Part shown: one piece after another, positions 8,303 through 15,748 of the stretch
Position numbering within the stretch: the first letter of the stretch is position 1
Layout of the letters: every line of letters starts with the position of its first letter
DNA from: Fibrobacter succinogenes
GTDB lineage: Bacteria; Fibrobacterota; Fibrobacteria; Fibrobacterales; Fibrobacteraceae
Reading direction: 5' to 3'
Length of the DNA: 53,768 nucleotides
NCBI RefSeq assembly: GCF_902779965.1
Contig: NZ_CACZDK010000020.1
Coordinates: 1 to 53,768, forward strand
Made by a program: the position numbers and the translations under genes
Notes under the pieces: generated by a model
Seen by the model: only the letters and a program-made list of their open reading frames with translations
Databases searched by the model: none
What the model was told of the DNA's origin: nothing

Positions 8303-9450
8303 CTTTAGATATTAGTTCGCCTTATTGTAATCAGCTTGATGTCGAGTGTTTTTCGCTCATGATGAAAAATCCGACATATTGCTACAAGTTTTACTGGCTT
8401 GAGGCGATTGTCAAACTTATTGATGAAGATTTTGTGCAGTCGACATTCGATGCTATTATCGATGAGATGATTGCAAATGTCTGGTACACTGTGTTGGAAT
8501 ATCATGTCCACTTGAGCGGGATGCTGAAAGGAAAATTTCGTGATGCTTTGGAACTTGCCATCGTGCAGTTGGCTGCGAAAAGTGAACTCCCATCCAATGC
8601 CTCGAAGGTCGAAATCAAGAACGCCATTAAGCAATATAACACAGATATAAAAAAGTATAAAGTTGCGTTAACTAAATACGTACCCTATCGTGCTCTGGCT
8701 GGATTCTACGATCGTTACGAACAGGGAGGTGGTGCGAAAGTTAATTGGAATAGTGCCTCGGAAATTGTCAGATATACGCAAGCTGTGAATCGTCGTATTT
8801 TGCTGCCGTACACCTTTGACGAAGGCTCGCAACTGAATCGTGTCGTTGTGTTCAATCCCGTTTGGAAGCAATATATCCAAGATAATTCTGTTGCGTTACT
8901 CGGATGGATTCAACATGAAAAATCCAAGTGGCTGCAGGTCAACAATCCCGAAGTCCCTGGGATTGTATATAAGCTCTCGCCTATGGATGCGAGTGCTCGA
9001 AAACTTGAACAAGTCCGTAAACTATGGGAAATAATCCTGCAACGAGAAACGATTCTTGACATCTATACAAACAAGCCTATTGAAAATGATTACGATATTG
9101 ACCATTTTATTCCATGGTCGTTCGTGATGAACGATGAATTGTGGAATCTGATTCCGATGGATTCTTCGTTAAACTCTTCCAAGAATAATCGCCTGCCGCA
9201 TTGGACATTTTTCAACCGATTTGCTGACAACCAATATGAAATGTACCGTTTGATGTGGGATGACGAATTCGTTCGCAGCCGCTTCGAGAAATGCTACCGC
9301 GACAACATCCATTCAATATGGGCGGAGACAGAATTGTTCAAACCCGGTAACAGTAAGAATGAATTTGTCAACATTTTACGGAAGAACATGCAACCTGTGT
9401 ATGATTCCGCAAGGCGGCAAGGATATGAAATATGGAAATTTAAGGGGTGA
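8269..9450 (+). CDS. HNH endonuclease-domain protein
   Basis: 393 residues. The C-terminal third carries a clear HNH (His-Me finger) nuclease motif, YDIDHFIPWSF (D278-H279) followed by NDELWNLIPM and SSLNSSKNNRLP, the order of the HNH_2-type beta-beta-alpha-metal site. The N-terminal ~230 residues are mostly helical with no family I recognise; a DNA- or effector-binding role is a guess. It starts inside the methyltransferase gene (34-nt overlap) behind GGAAAG, and ends 3 nt before the helicase start, so the three genes should be co-translated. Likely a nicking or cleaving component of a defence or mobile system. Catalytic residues appear intact. Confidence 0.82.
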   Translation: MDEYNSFPQSLALDISSPYCNQLDVECFSLMMKNPTYCYKFYWLEAIVKLIDEDFVQSTFDAIIDEMIANVWYTVLEYHVHLSGMLKGKFRDALELAIVQLAAKSELPSNASKVEIKNAIKQYNTDIKKYKVALTKYVPYRALAGFYDRYEQGGGAKVNWNSASEIVRYTQAVNRRILLPYTFDEGSQLNRVVVFNPVWKQYIQDNSVALLGWIQHEKSKWLQVNNPEVPGIVYKLSPMDASARKLEQVRKLWEIILQRETILDIYTNKPIENDYDIDHFIPWSFVMNDELWNLIPMDSSLNSSKNNRLPHWTFFNRFADNQYEMYRLMWDDEFVRSRFEKCYRDNIHSIWAETELFKPGNSKNEFVNILRKNMQPVYDSARRQGYEIWKFKG

Positions 9451-9453
9451 TGG

Positions 9454-12400
9454 TTGTCGCTAGGTATGTTTGTTTTAATAATTGTATTGCTAGTAATATT
9501 TGTTGCTTGTTATGTAGCTCATCGAAAACGGCTTGCTAAAGAATTTGAAGAAAAAGTACGGAGTTTCATAGAAATATGTGATTCGTTTTTCGTTGAATTT
9601 GACGGGTTATTTAAGCATTATATTCAGGATGCTGAAAGAGACGCTTTTATTTTAAAGTATAAAGCGTTGTACCTTGAATTGCAAAGGTATAGTGGCATTC
9701 CGTCAAAAGTTGAAGATTTTGTAAAGCTAGAAGATTTTAAGAAAAAGTACAAGGATTTCCCAGGACTCGTTATAGAGTCGAATGTGGTAATCAAATGCAA
9801 AGAGTTATTGGTTAAAGTTGAACCATTTTTTGTTGAATTTGATGAAATATTGAAACGTTATATTCAAGACTCTGAAAGGGATACTTTTATTTATAAATAC
9901 CAAGCTTTGTATTTTGAATGGCTAAAGTACAGTTCAATTTCTTCGAAAACAAATACTTTTATAAAATTGGAAGAGTTCAGAAGAAAATACGAGGATTTTC
10001 CAAGGCTCGTTTTTGCGTCAAATGCAGAGATTAAACGCAAAGAAAATCTCAAGTTGCTTTTGCAATTTGTGAACATTTTCTTTGATGAACTTGATTTCTT
10101 GACTAGTCGTTATGTTACAGACTCTGATGGAAAAATATTTTATCAGAAATGGAAAAAATTGTCTCAAGATGTTGCTATTTGTAATTTGAATGTGAATGAT
10201 GAAGAGTATGGGAAAATAAGTCATTTTGAAATAATCTATGAGAATCTTTTTAATTATTTAGAAAAAGCGAATAAATCGTTTATTGTGCGGGAATCGCAAA
10301 AATATGATTATCTGTTTTCCAACATAGATGGAAAGTCCTTAGATATGCAACAAAGAGAAGCAGTCATAACCGATGAAGATAGAATTCTTGTTTTGGCAGG
10401 GGCGGGTAGTGGAAAAACGCTGACGATTGCAGGTAAGGTCAAGTATTTATGTGACGTAAAGAATATAAGTCCGGAAGAAATACTGCTTATTTCGTTTACG
10501 AAAAAATCTGCTCAAGAAATGACCGATAGAATTCAGGGAAAGTTGGGAATCCCTGTTAAATCAACAACTTTTCATAAATTGGGTCTTGATATAATCAAAA
10601 GTGCTGTTGGAAAAAGGCCTGACGTTCTTGATGAATCTCTTTTTAATGAATTTATACATAACTTTTTTGAAAAAGAATTGGTTGATTATCCTGAATTGGT
10701 AAAAAATTTGATTGAGTATTTTGCATACTATATTGATATCCCTAAGAATATGGAGGATTATTCGTCATTAGGTGAATTGTATGAGGCCGAAAAAAACGTG
10801 GATTTGGAAACGCTTAGGTCGAAATATGATCAAGAGAAGTATACTCAAGAAGAAAAAATAAAGAAGTCGCAGAATCATACAACGCTAAAAAATGAAAAAG
10901 TAAAAAGTCTCGAAGAAGTTCAAATCGCAAATTTTCTTTTTTTAAACGGCATAAATTACGAATATGAAAAACTCTACCCGTTTGAAAATCCTGACCCCTT
11001 GCGAAAAACGTACAGACCTGATTTTTATTTGAAAGATTATGATATTTATTTGGAACATTTTGGAATAACGAGGAACAATACGGTTCCATGGCTTTCTCCC
11101 ATTGAAGCTCAAAAATATTTAGAAGGAATTGATTGGAAAAGAGAACTTCATAAGCAGAATAATACCAAGTTGATTGAAACCTATTCATACTACAATTCTG
11201 AAGGGGTGCTTTTACAAAAGCTTGAAGAGCTTTTGAAACAAAATGGAGTTGTTCTGAAATCACGAGACTTCATGGATATTTTCAATACTGTTTATGCAAC
11301 CAAGACGAATAAGTTTTTTTCTGAGTTTGTGAAGCTGTGCGGAACGTTTATTGTACTTTTTAAGTCTAATAATTATACAATAGAAACAATTGATAATTGG
11401 AAAGATTGGCTTTCGTCAGAAGATAACAAATTCTTGCAAAGAAGAAACAACACTTTTTTGAATATAATAAGAGTAATATTGGAAGAATATCAAAAATACT
11501 TAATAGCCAATAATTCAATTGATTTCTCGGATATGATAAACAACGCAACAGAGAATGTTAATGCTGGTTGCGATATTCCTTTGTATAAATATGTGATTGT
11601 AGATGAATATCAAGATATTTCAAAGGCAAGATTTAATTTGTTGAAGGTGATTGTTGATAAAACAAAAGCAAAGTTATTCTGTGTAGGGGATGACTGGCAA
11701 TCTATATATCGATTTGCCGGTAGCGATATTTCATTATTCACTGATATTGCAAAGTATTTTGGAAAAACGAAAATATTAAAAATTGAGAAAACATATCGTA
11801 ATTCGCAAAAATTAATCGATGAAGCATCGCGTTTTATTTTGCAAAATCCGCTCCAACTCAAGAAAAGTTTACGCTCCGATAAAAAGTTAGATTATCCCCT
11901 TGTTTTTTGGGGGTTCGACGACAATCCGAAAAATGCGTTACAAGCGATAATCAATAAAATTGCTTTGGATTATGGAACGAATTCGTCCATTTTACTTTTG
12001 GGACGAACGAATTACGATATAGAAATTGCAAAAGATACAGGCTTGTTCCGAAAGATTCGGAAAAATGGTGTAGATGCACTAGAGTACATTCAGAATCCGA
12101 AGTTGCAAATACAATTCCTTTCTGTTCACAAATCAAAGGGCTTGGAAGCGGATAATGTTATTTTGCTGAATTTTAGAAATGACAAACTTGGATTCCCGAA
12201 TCAGATAATTGATGATCCTGTTTTGAACTTTGTTCTTACAAATGCAGAAGATTACAGATTTGCAGAAGAACGTCGTCTGTTTTATGTTGCTATTACCCGA
12301 ACTAAAAATAGAACCTATGTCCTTGTGGACAACAAGAATCCATCGCTTTTTTTCAAGGAATTCTCAGAATCTACATCAGTATTCTTTAAATCAACAAGGA

Positions 12401-12663
12401 GAAAAATTAGCGAAAAGCAGACGAAATGCCCTCTTTGCAAAACTGGAGACTTGCTAAAAATTGAACATGATGGAAAATCTTTTGTGGGGTGCTCTAATTT
12501 TCCTCGGTGTCGGTATGCACAAAGAGACGTGACTATTTTGTCAAGTCCTAAAATATGTCCTGAATGTGGCGGTTTCCTTGTAAAACGGAAAGCCTATAAT
12601 GGATATAATTTTATTGGATGTTCTAATTATCCTGCTTGCGGATATAAGGAAAAAATGTTTTGA
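9454..12663 (+). CDS. Membrane-anchored HelD-like SF1 helicase with PD-(D/E)XK insertion and zinc ribbons
   Basis: 1069 residues. The TTG start at 9454 has AAGGGG 6 nt upstream; the next ATG (9466) has only a weak site. Domains in order: one transmembrane helix (about 5-22); three tandem copies of a ~80-residue helical unit (about 35-114, 115-194, 199-280), recognisable by FFVEFD, YIQDxERD and F.KLE.F..KY.DFP; an SF1A helicase core like DNA helicase IV, with Walker A GAGSGKT (~316), SFTKKSAQEM and TTFHKLGL; an inserted nuclease-like domain with IANFLFLNGINYEYE, YRPDFYL (~519-525) and IYLEHFG; then DEYQD (~717), GDDWQSIYRF, HKSKGLEADNV and YVAITRTK. Two topoisomerase-type zinc ribbons (four Cys each, from ~992 and ~1035) end the protein. 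It probably unwinds and degrades DNA near the membrane, working with the HNH and methyltransferase partners. Strongly AT-rich. Confidence 0.87.
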   Translation: MSLGMFVLIIVLLVIFVACYVAHRKRLAKEFEEKVRSFIEICDSFFVEFDGLFKHYIQDAERDAFILKYKALYLELQRYSGIPSKVEDFVKLEDFKKKYKDFPGLVIESNVVIKCKELLVKVEPFFVEFDEILKRYIQDSERDTFIYKYQALYFEWLKYSSISSKTNTFIKLEEFRRKYEDFPRLVFASNAEIKRKENLKLLLQFVNIFFDELDFLTSRYVTDSDGKIFYQKWKKLSQDVAICNLNVNDEEYGKISHFEIIYENLFNYLEKANKSFIVRESQKYDYLFSNIDGKSLDMQQREAVITDEDRILVLAGAGSGKTLTIAGKVKYLCDVKNISPEEILLISFTKKSAQEMTDRIQGKLGIPVKSTTFHKLGLDIIKSAVGKRPDVLDESLFNEFIHNFFEKELVDYPELVKNLIEYFAYYIDIPKNMEDYSSLGELYEAEKNVDLETLRSKYDQEKYTQEEKIKKSQNHTTLKNEKVKSLEEVQIANFLFLNGINYEYEKLYPFENPDPLRKTYRPDFYLKDYDIYLEHFGITRNNTVPWLSPIEAQKYLEGIDWKRELHKQNNTKLIETYSYYNSEGVLLQKLEELLKQNGVVLKSRDFMDIFNTVYATKTNKFFSEFVKLCGTFIVLFKSNNYTIETIDNWKDWLSSEDNKFLQRRNNTFLNIIRVILEEYQKYLIANNSIDFSDMINNATENVNAGCDIPLYKYVIVDEYQDISKARFNLLKVIVDKTKAKLFCVGDDWQSIYRFAGSDISLFTDIAKYFGKTKILKIEKTYRNSQKLIDEASRFILQNPLQLKKSLRSDKKLDYPLVFWGFDDNPKNALQAIINKIALDYGTNSSILLLGRTNYDIEIAKDTGLFRKIRKNGVDALEYIQNPKLQIQFLSVHKSKGLEADNVILLNFRNDKLGFPNQIIDDPVLNFVLTNAEDYRFAEERRLFYVAITRTKNRTYVLVDNKNPSLFFKEFSESTSVFFKSTRRKISEKQTKCPLCKTGDLLKIEHDGKSFVGCSNFPRCRYAQRDVTILSSPKICPECGGFLVKRKAYNGYNFIGCSNYPACGYKEKMF

Positions 12664-12730
12664 AAATAGGGTAAGTAATTTAATAGCTAATATGTTTCTA
12701 ATTGCCCATTGAGAAGATTAATAAGTCCTT

Positions 12731-12753
12731 TTCTGCGGTATAATTCTCTAAAT
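12731..12753 (+). repeat. Flanking motif GCGGTATAATTCTCTAAAT, copy 1
   Basis: The 19-nt core is at 12735-12753, 5 nt beyond the stop codon of the AAA ATPase gene. It is repeated almost exactly in the same orientation on the other side of that gene (14283-14301, GCGGTATAACTCTCTAAAT), with further copies in an inverted repeat at 14224-14272. Confidence 0.7.
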
Positions 12754-12758
12754 CCCGA

Positions 12759-14183
12759 TTATTTGAAAAGGTCATCGAGTGTAATTTCTTGATGTATGAG
12801 CTCGTTGTAGTAGGCGTTGTGTTGTGCGCCGAACGAGGATATTAGCACGATTTGGACGGCTTTTCTCGTTTTGGTGTTGTTTTCAAAAGCACCTCTTTTG
12901 TTCTTTAGATTCTCGTAGGATTTCTTATCGAGGGAGTATTTGTCCCTGCAATATTTCATCTCGCAAATGTCGATGATGCCGTCGTTACGGTCGATGACAA
13001 GGTCGATTTGTGCACCGTCGTTTCCGTCGCTGGCTTTGCTGAACCAAGATGCTGTGTTTGTCAATATTCCTGAAATCCCAAGAGCGCTTTTTATCTGGTC
13101 GATGTGTTGTAAGCACAGGCGCTCAAAAGCTAAACCGTACCACGTGTTTAGTGGGGCTGTATTTAGCGATTTGCTCCAGAACTGTTTGTCGATGTTTTTG
13201 TTTGTCGCCAAAAATTTGAAGTGGAACAGTACAAAGTTGTCTATAATCTGGAAAAGGGCACCTTTTTTTTCTTGGCCGATTTTATGGTATCTTTGAATGA
13301 ATCCACATTGTTCCAGTTCTTCTAGAATTTTTGTAAGGGTGCCGTCGTTCTTTAAGTCTGGAGATTGCGTGAGCTGTTCGCGTGTGAGGCCTGCTTTTTT
13401 CTTGCAGAGTTCTTCCAATACTTTAAGGTGTAAAGATGGGTCTTTAAAGAGGGAGGCGAACATTTCCCTATATTCGTATTTTAATTTTGCGTCTTTATCG
13501 AAGAAAAGTCTGTCGATATTTTGCGGAAGGCTCTCCGTACGTTTCAGTAAACTCCAGTAAAATGGCACGCCTCCGAATATCATGTAGGCGTTGGCAATGT
13601 CTGTGCGAGAAAATCCCAGTTGGGCCGTTTTGGCAAATTTTTCGCATTCGCTAAGCGTGAAGGGTTCAAGATGGATGGTGCAGGTGAGCCTGTTGTGTAG
13701 ACCTCCGTGGTTGTTGATGATTTTATTCGTAATCCATGATGTGGAACTTCCGCAGACGATTAAGACGATGTCCTGTTCTTTGCGGGCTGTTGCCCAGGCG
13801 TTCCAAAAATGCTCTAGCGCACTGACGAATCCTGATTTGGGTGTGTCAATCCACGAAAGTTCATCGATGAAAATGATCTTTTTTTTGTCCTCGGAATTTT
13901 GCAAAAAAGTTTGTAATGCGGTAAACGCTTCGCTCCAGTTCTTGGGAACAGGCTGTTTTGGGGCCCCGGCGGAGATTAGGGAATCTCTGAATGAGGATAA
14001 TTGTTTTTTTAGAGGCTGGTCGGCGAGGCCTGTGTGCTGGAACGTAAAGTGGTAATTGAACGTTTCGCGGACGAGGTATGTTTTGCCGATTCGGCGTCTT
14101 CCGTAAATGGCGCAGAATTGGGATTCCCTGCTTTCGACTAAAGCGCGAAGTTCTTCTTGCTGTTTTGAACGTCCGATGAGCAT
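12759..14183 (-). CDS. AAA ATPase with DUF234 / PD-(D/E)XK-like C-terminus
   Basis: 474 residues. The N-terminal STAND-like P-loop domain of the ATPase_2 ('archaeal ATPase') family has Walker A GRRRIGKT (28-35), Walker B IIFIDELSWID and a sensor-like VLIVCGSSTSWI. A winged-helix linker (GLTREQLTQSPDLK) and a DUF234 domain follow. The latter contains GAQIDLVIDRNDGIIDICEMKYC, a PD-(D/E)XK-type D...E-x-K pattern, so a nuclease activity is possible. Function in bacteria is unknown; these genes are patchy and often move horizontally. It stands alone on the minus strand against the surrounding operon and is bracketed by a repeated 19-nt motif. The start ATG at 14183 follows GGAGGTAAAA, a strong ribosome-binding site. 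Confidence 0.85.
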   Translation of the reverse strand: MLIGRSKQQEELRALVESRESQFCAIYGRRRIGKTYLVRETFNYHFTFQHTGLADQPLKKQLSSFRDSLISAGAPKQPVPKNWSEAFTALQTFLQNSEDKKKIIFIDELSWIDTPKSGFVSALEHFWNAWATARKEQDIVLIVCGSSTSWITNKIINNHGGLHNRLTCTIHLEPFTLSECEKFAKTAQLGFSRTDIANAYMIFGGVPFYWSLLKRTESLPQNIDRLFFDKDAKLKYEYREMFASLFKDPSLHLKVLEELCKKKAGLTREQLTQSPDLKNDGTLTKILEELEQCGFIQRYHKIGQEKKGALFQIIDNFVLFHFKFLATNKNIDKQFWSKSLNTAPLNTWYGLAFERLCLQHIDQIKSALGISGILTNTASWFSKASDGNDGAQIDLVIDRNDGIIDICEMKYCRDKYSLDKKSYENLKNKRGAFENNTKTRKAVQIVLISSFGAQHNAYYNELIHQEITLDDLFK

Positions 14184-14223
14184 TTTTTACCTCCGTTTAT
14201 AGTTTAATATAACAAAAACCTCT

Positions 14224-14303
14224 TTATAATTCTCTAAATGTCCTCAAAAACATTACATTTAGAGAATTATAAGCACTTTTTTGCGGTATAACTCTCTAAA
14301 TGT
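14224..14303. repeat. Perfect 18-bp inverted repeat plus direct copy of the flanking motif
   Basis: TTATAATTCTCTAAATGT (14224-14241) and its exact reverse complement (14255-14272) are separated by 13 nt, followed by a third copy within GCGGTATAACTCTCTAAAT (14283-14301). All lie immediately upstream of the AAA ATPase gene. A binding-site array for the ATPase or the remains of element ends are both possible. Confidence 0.75.
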
Positions 14304-14342
14304 GCGTTTTTGCGACTTTCCCCCAAAGCCCCAAAAACAAAA

Positions 14343-14364
14343 ATGTCCGCTCGCTGGCGGACAT
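14343..14364 (-). terminator. Terminator of the small minus-strand gene
   Basis: Perfect 8-bp stem ATGTCCGC / GCGGACAT with a 6-nt loop; on the minus strand it is followed by TTTTTGTTTTTGGG. Confidence 0.7.
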
Positions 14365-14415
14365 AAAATTGTTTTTTTTACGATGGGCTTTAAATTTATT
14401 AGATAGGTTGCAGTC

Positions 14416-14737
14416 TTACAATTTTGATTCTTTCGGAAATTCCACATATCTGAACCATGGATCTTTACCTCCGTTAGCTGCTTCACGGGCACGCTTTTCG
14501 CGCATGCCTCGTTCAAATGCTTTTTGGAAAAATTCGTAATTCCGTAAGCGGCGGGCACGAGCTTCTGGAGTTTCGGGGTGCCTCTCCTGCATACGGGCGA
14601 TAAACCGGCGAGCATCCTCGCCGAACAATAGCTTGCAAGCGAGTGTCGCAAAATTATGCTTGCATAATTTTATGATCGAGCAAATAGGCGGACGCCAAAG
14701 GCGTCAACATGGGGGTTTCTCTGACGGGTCTTGCCAT
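14416..14737 (-). pseudogene. Small gene interrupted by a palindromic insertion
   Basis: The minus-strand ATG at 14737 (after AGGAAGCTC) encodes MARPVRETP. The frame then enters ~80 nt of palindromic sequence and stops. A second open frame, shifted by one, begins with TTG at 14628 and encodes FGEDARRFIARMQERHPETP, continuing for 70 codons of charged helical sequence to the terminator. I recall small proteins of the type 'MA(R/K)P(V/I)(R/K)ETP-x-L-x-G-x-DA.RF' in this part of the tree, so the two pieces are probably one ancestral gene. The insertion contains AAAATTATGC/GCATAATTTT and GACGCC-TTT-GGCGTC hairpins. The downstream part alone could still be translated from the TTG. Function unknown. 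Confidence 0.6.
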
Positions 14738-14940
14738 GAGCTTCCTATTTGTTGATTGTTTGGATAAAACTAATCGATATATTAACGCCCGGCTAAGCCG
14801 GATGGCATCCTTTGAGGATCCGTGTTAAAATATAAAAAAGTCGAAAAGGAAAAACAATAGGGCGGATTGCGTGCTTTTCCTATAGCCTCTCCCTATATCT
14901 TTTCTTGCGTTTCTCATATTTTTGCAAAAATTATAAAAGT
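14738..14940. other. Intergenic region without a gene
   Basis: Holds small hairpins (CCGGCTAAGCCGG at 14791-14803 and ATCCT-TTG-AGGAT just after it) and an AT-rich stretch leading into the feo promoter. No coding sequence is seen. Confidence 0.4.
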
Positions 14941-14988
14941 TTAGCCTTGACTAATTAGCCTTGGCTTACTAATTTTAGTCTTGTCTAA
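14941..14988 (+). promoter_or_regulatory. feo promoter with three metal-regulator boxes
   Basis: TTGACT (14947-14952), 17-nt spacer, TAATTT (14970-14975). Three 14-bp boxes overlap it: TTAGCCTTGACTAA (14941-14954), TTAGCCTTGGCTTA (14955-14968) and TTAGTCTTGTCTAA (14975-14988). They share TTAGnCTTGnCT(A/T)A, resembling DtxR-family operators. The first downstream gene encodes a DtxR-family protein, so autoregulation by metal is the likely reading. Confidence 0.75.
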
Positions 14989-15027
14989 TAAAATTAGGCG
15001 ACGTTAACGTTTAAAGGATCATCGAAT

Positions 15028-15462
15028 ATGGAAAACAATCACGTGAAGCTTAGCCAGAGTCTCGAAGACTACTTGGAAATGGTGCACATGCTTCGCTTGG
15101 CAAACGGGATTGCCCGTGTCAAGGATATTGCCGCCGCCCTTTCTGTGAAGATGCCTTCTGTGGCTAAGGCGATTCTTGAACTTAAAAAGCTGGGTCTTGT
15201 GACTCAGGAACCTTACAGTGGCGTGGAACTCACGGAAGAAGGTCGCAAGGCGGCTGCCGATGTGCTGAACCGCCATATTCTTTTGAAGGGTTTTTTGATC
15301 CGTCTGGGCGTTTCCGAAGCGATTGCTGACAAGGACGCCTGCAGCATGGAGCATATTCTTTCTGCTGAAACTCTTTCGACAATTGAAGACTTCATGAAGA
15401 GGGGAAATGAAGGCGCTGTTGCGAAAAAGGCGAATGCTTTAAAGGCTAAAAAAGGAAAATAA
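15028..15462 (+). CDS. DtxR/MntR-family metal-dependent repressor
   Basis: 144 residues. N-terminal winged helix (LSQSLEDYLEMVHML...VKDIAAALSVKMPSVAKAI...LGLVTQEPYSGVELTEEG) followed by a helical dimerisation/metal-binding domain (RHILLKGFLIRLGV...DACSMEHILS) with the E/D, C and H residues expected of the metal sites (Cys and Glu-His in ACSMEH). There is no SH3-like third domain, as in MntR-type members, and a lysine/alanine-rich tail. It should sense Fe(II) or Mn(II) and repress feoAB and other genes carrying the TTAGnC..GnCTAA boxes. First gene of the operon: 1 nt separates it from feoA. Iron rather than manganese is inferred from the feo partners. Confidence 0.9.
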   Translation: MENNHVKLSQSLEDYLEMVHMLRLANGIARVKDIAAALSVKMPSVAKAILELKKLGLVTQEPYSGVELTEEGRKAAADVLNRHILLKGFLIRLGVSEAIADKDACSMEHILSAETLSTIEDFMKRGNEGAVAKKANALKAKKGK

Positions 15463-15463
15463 A

Positions 15464-15748
15464 ATGGGTTGTAATTGCGGTTGTGGAGGCAAAACCTCTA
15501 CAAAGAAATGGGATCTTGAACCGAAGTTTTCTGACCTCAAAAAAGGTGATAAGGTAGAAATCCTCGGTTATAACGAAGGCGATGCCCGCTACAAGTCCAA
15601 ATTGCTTTCTATGGGGCTTGTGCGTGGTGTGACGCTTGAAGTTTTGCAGGTGGCTCCTCTCGGTGATCCGATTGAAGTCAGTGTTTTGTCGTACCGTTTG
15701 TCGCTTCGCAAGCAAGAAGCGAACGTTCTTAAATTGAAGAGGGTCTAA
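15464..15748 (+). CDS. feoA: FeoA-domain protein with cysteine-rich N-terminus
   Basis: 94 residues. Residues ~22-92 form the SH3-like FeoA domain (LKKGDKVEILGYNEGDARYK, LLSMGLVRGVTLEVLQVAPLGDPIEV), the small cytosolic partner of the FeoB ferrous-iron transporter. It is longer than a minimal FeoA (~75 aa) because of a preceding MGCNCGCGG segment with three closely spaced cysteines and a glycine-rich stretch, which could bind Fe(II) or a cluster. Tight operon position: 1 nt after the regulator, and a 1-nt overlap with feoB (stop and start share an A). Confidence 0.92.
   Translation: MGCNCGCGGKTSTKKWDLEPKFSDLKKGDKVEILGYNEGDARYKSKLLSMGLVRGVTLEVLQVAPLGDPIEVSVLSYRLSLRKQEANVLKLKRV

Noticed and set aside
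12731-14303. Classical insertion sequence around the AAA ATPase
   Set aside because: The flanking motif is suggestive, but no transposase is encoded and the repeats are direct rather than terminal inverted; kept as a finding without calling an IS.
14259-14651. 130-codon minus-strand frame over the broken small gene
   Set aside because: The competing frame 14416-14628 continues the MARPVRETP gene and ends before a terminator; the longer frame runs through that terminator and the repeat motif.
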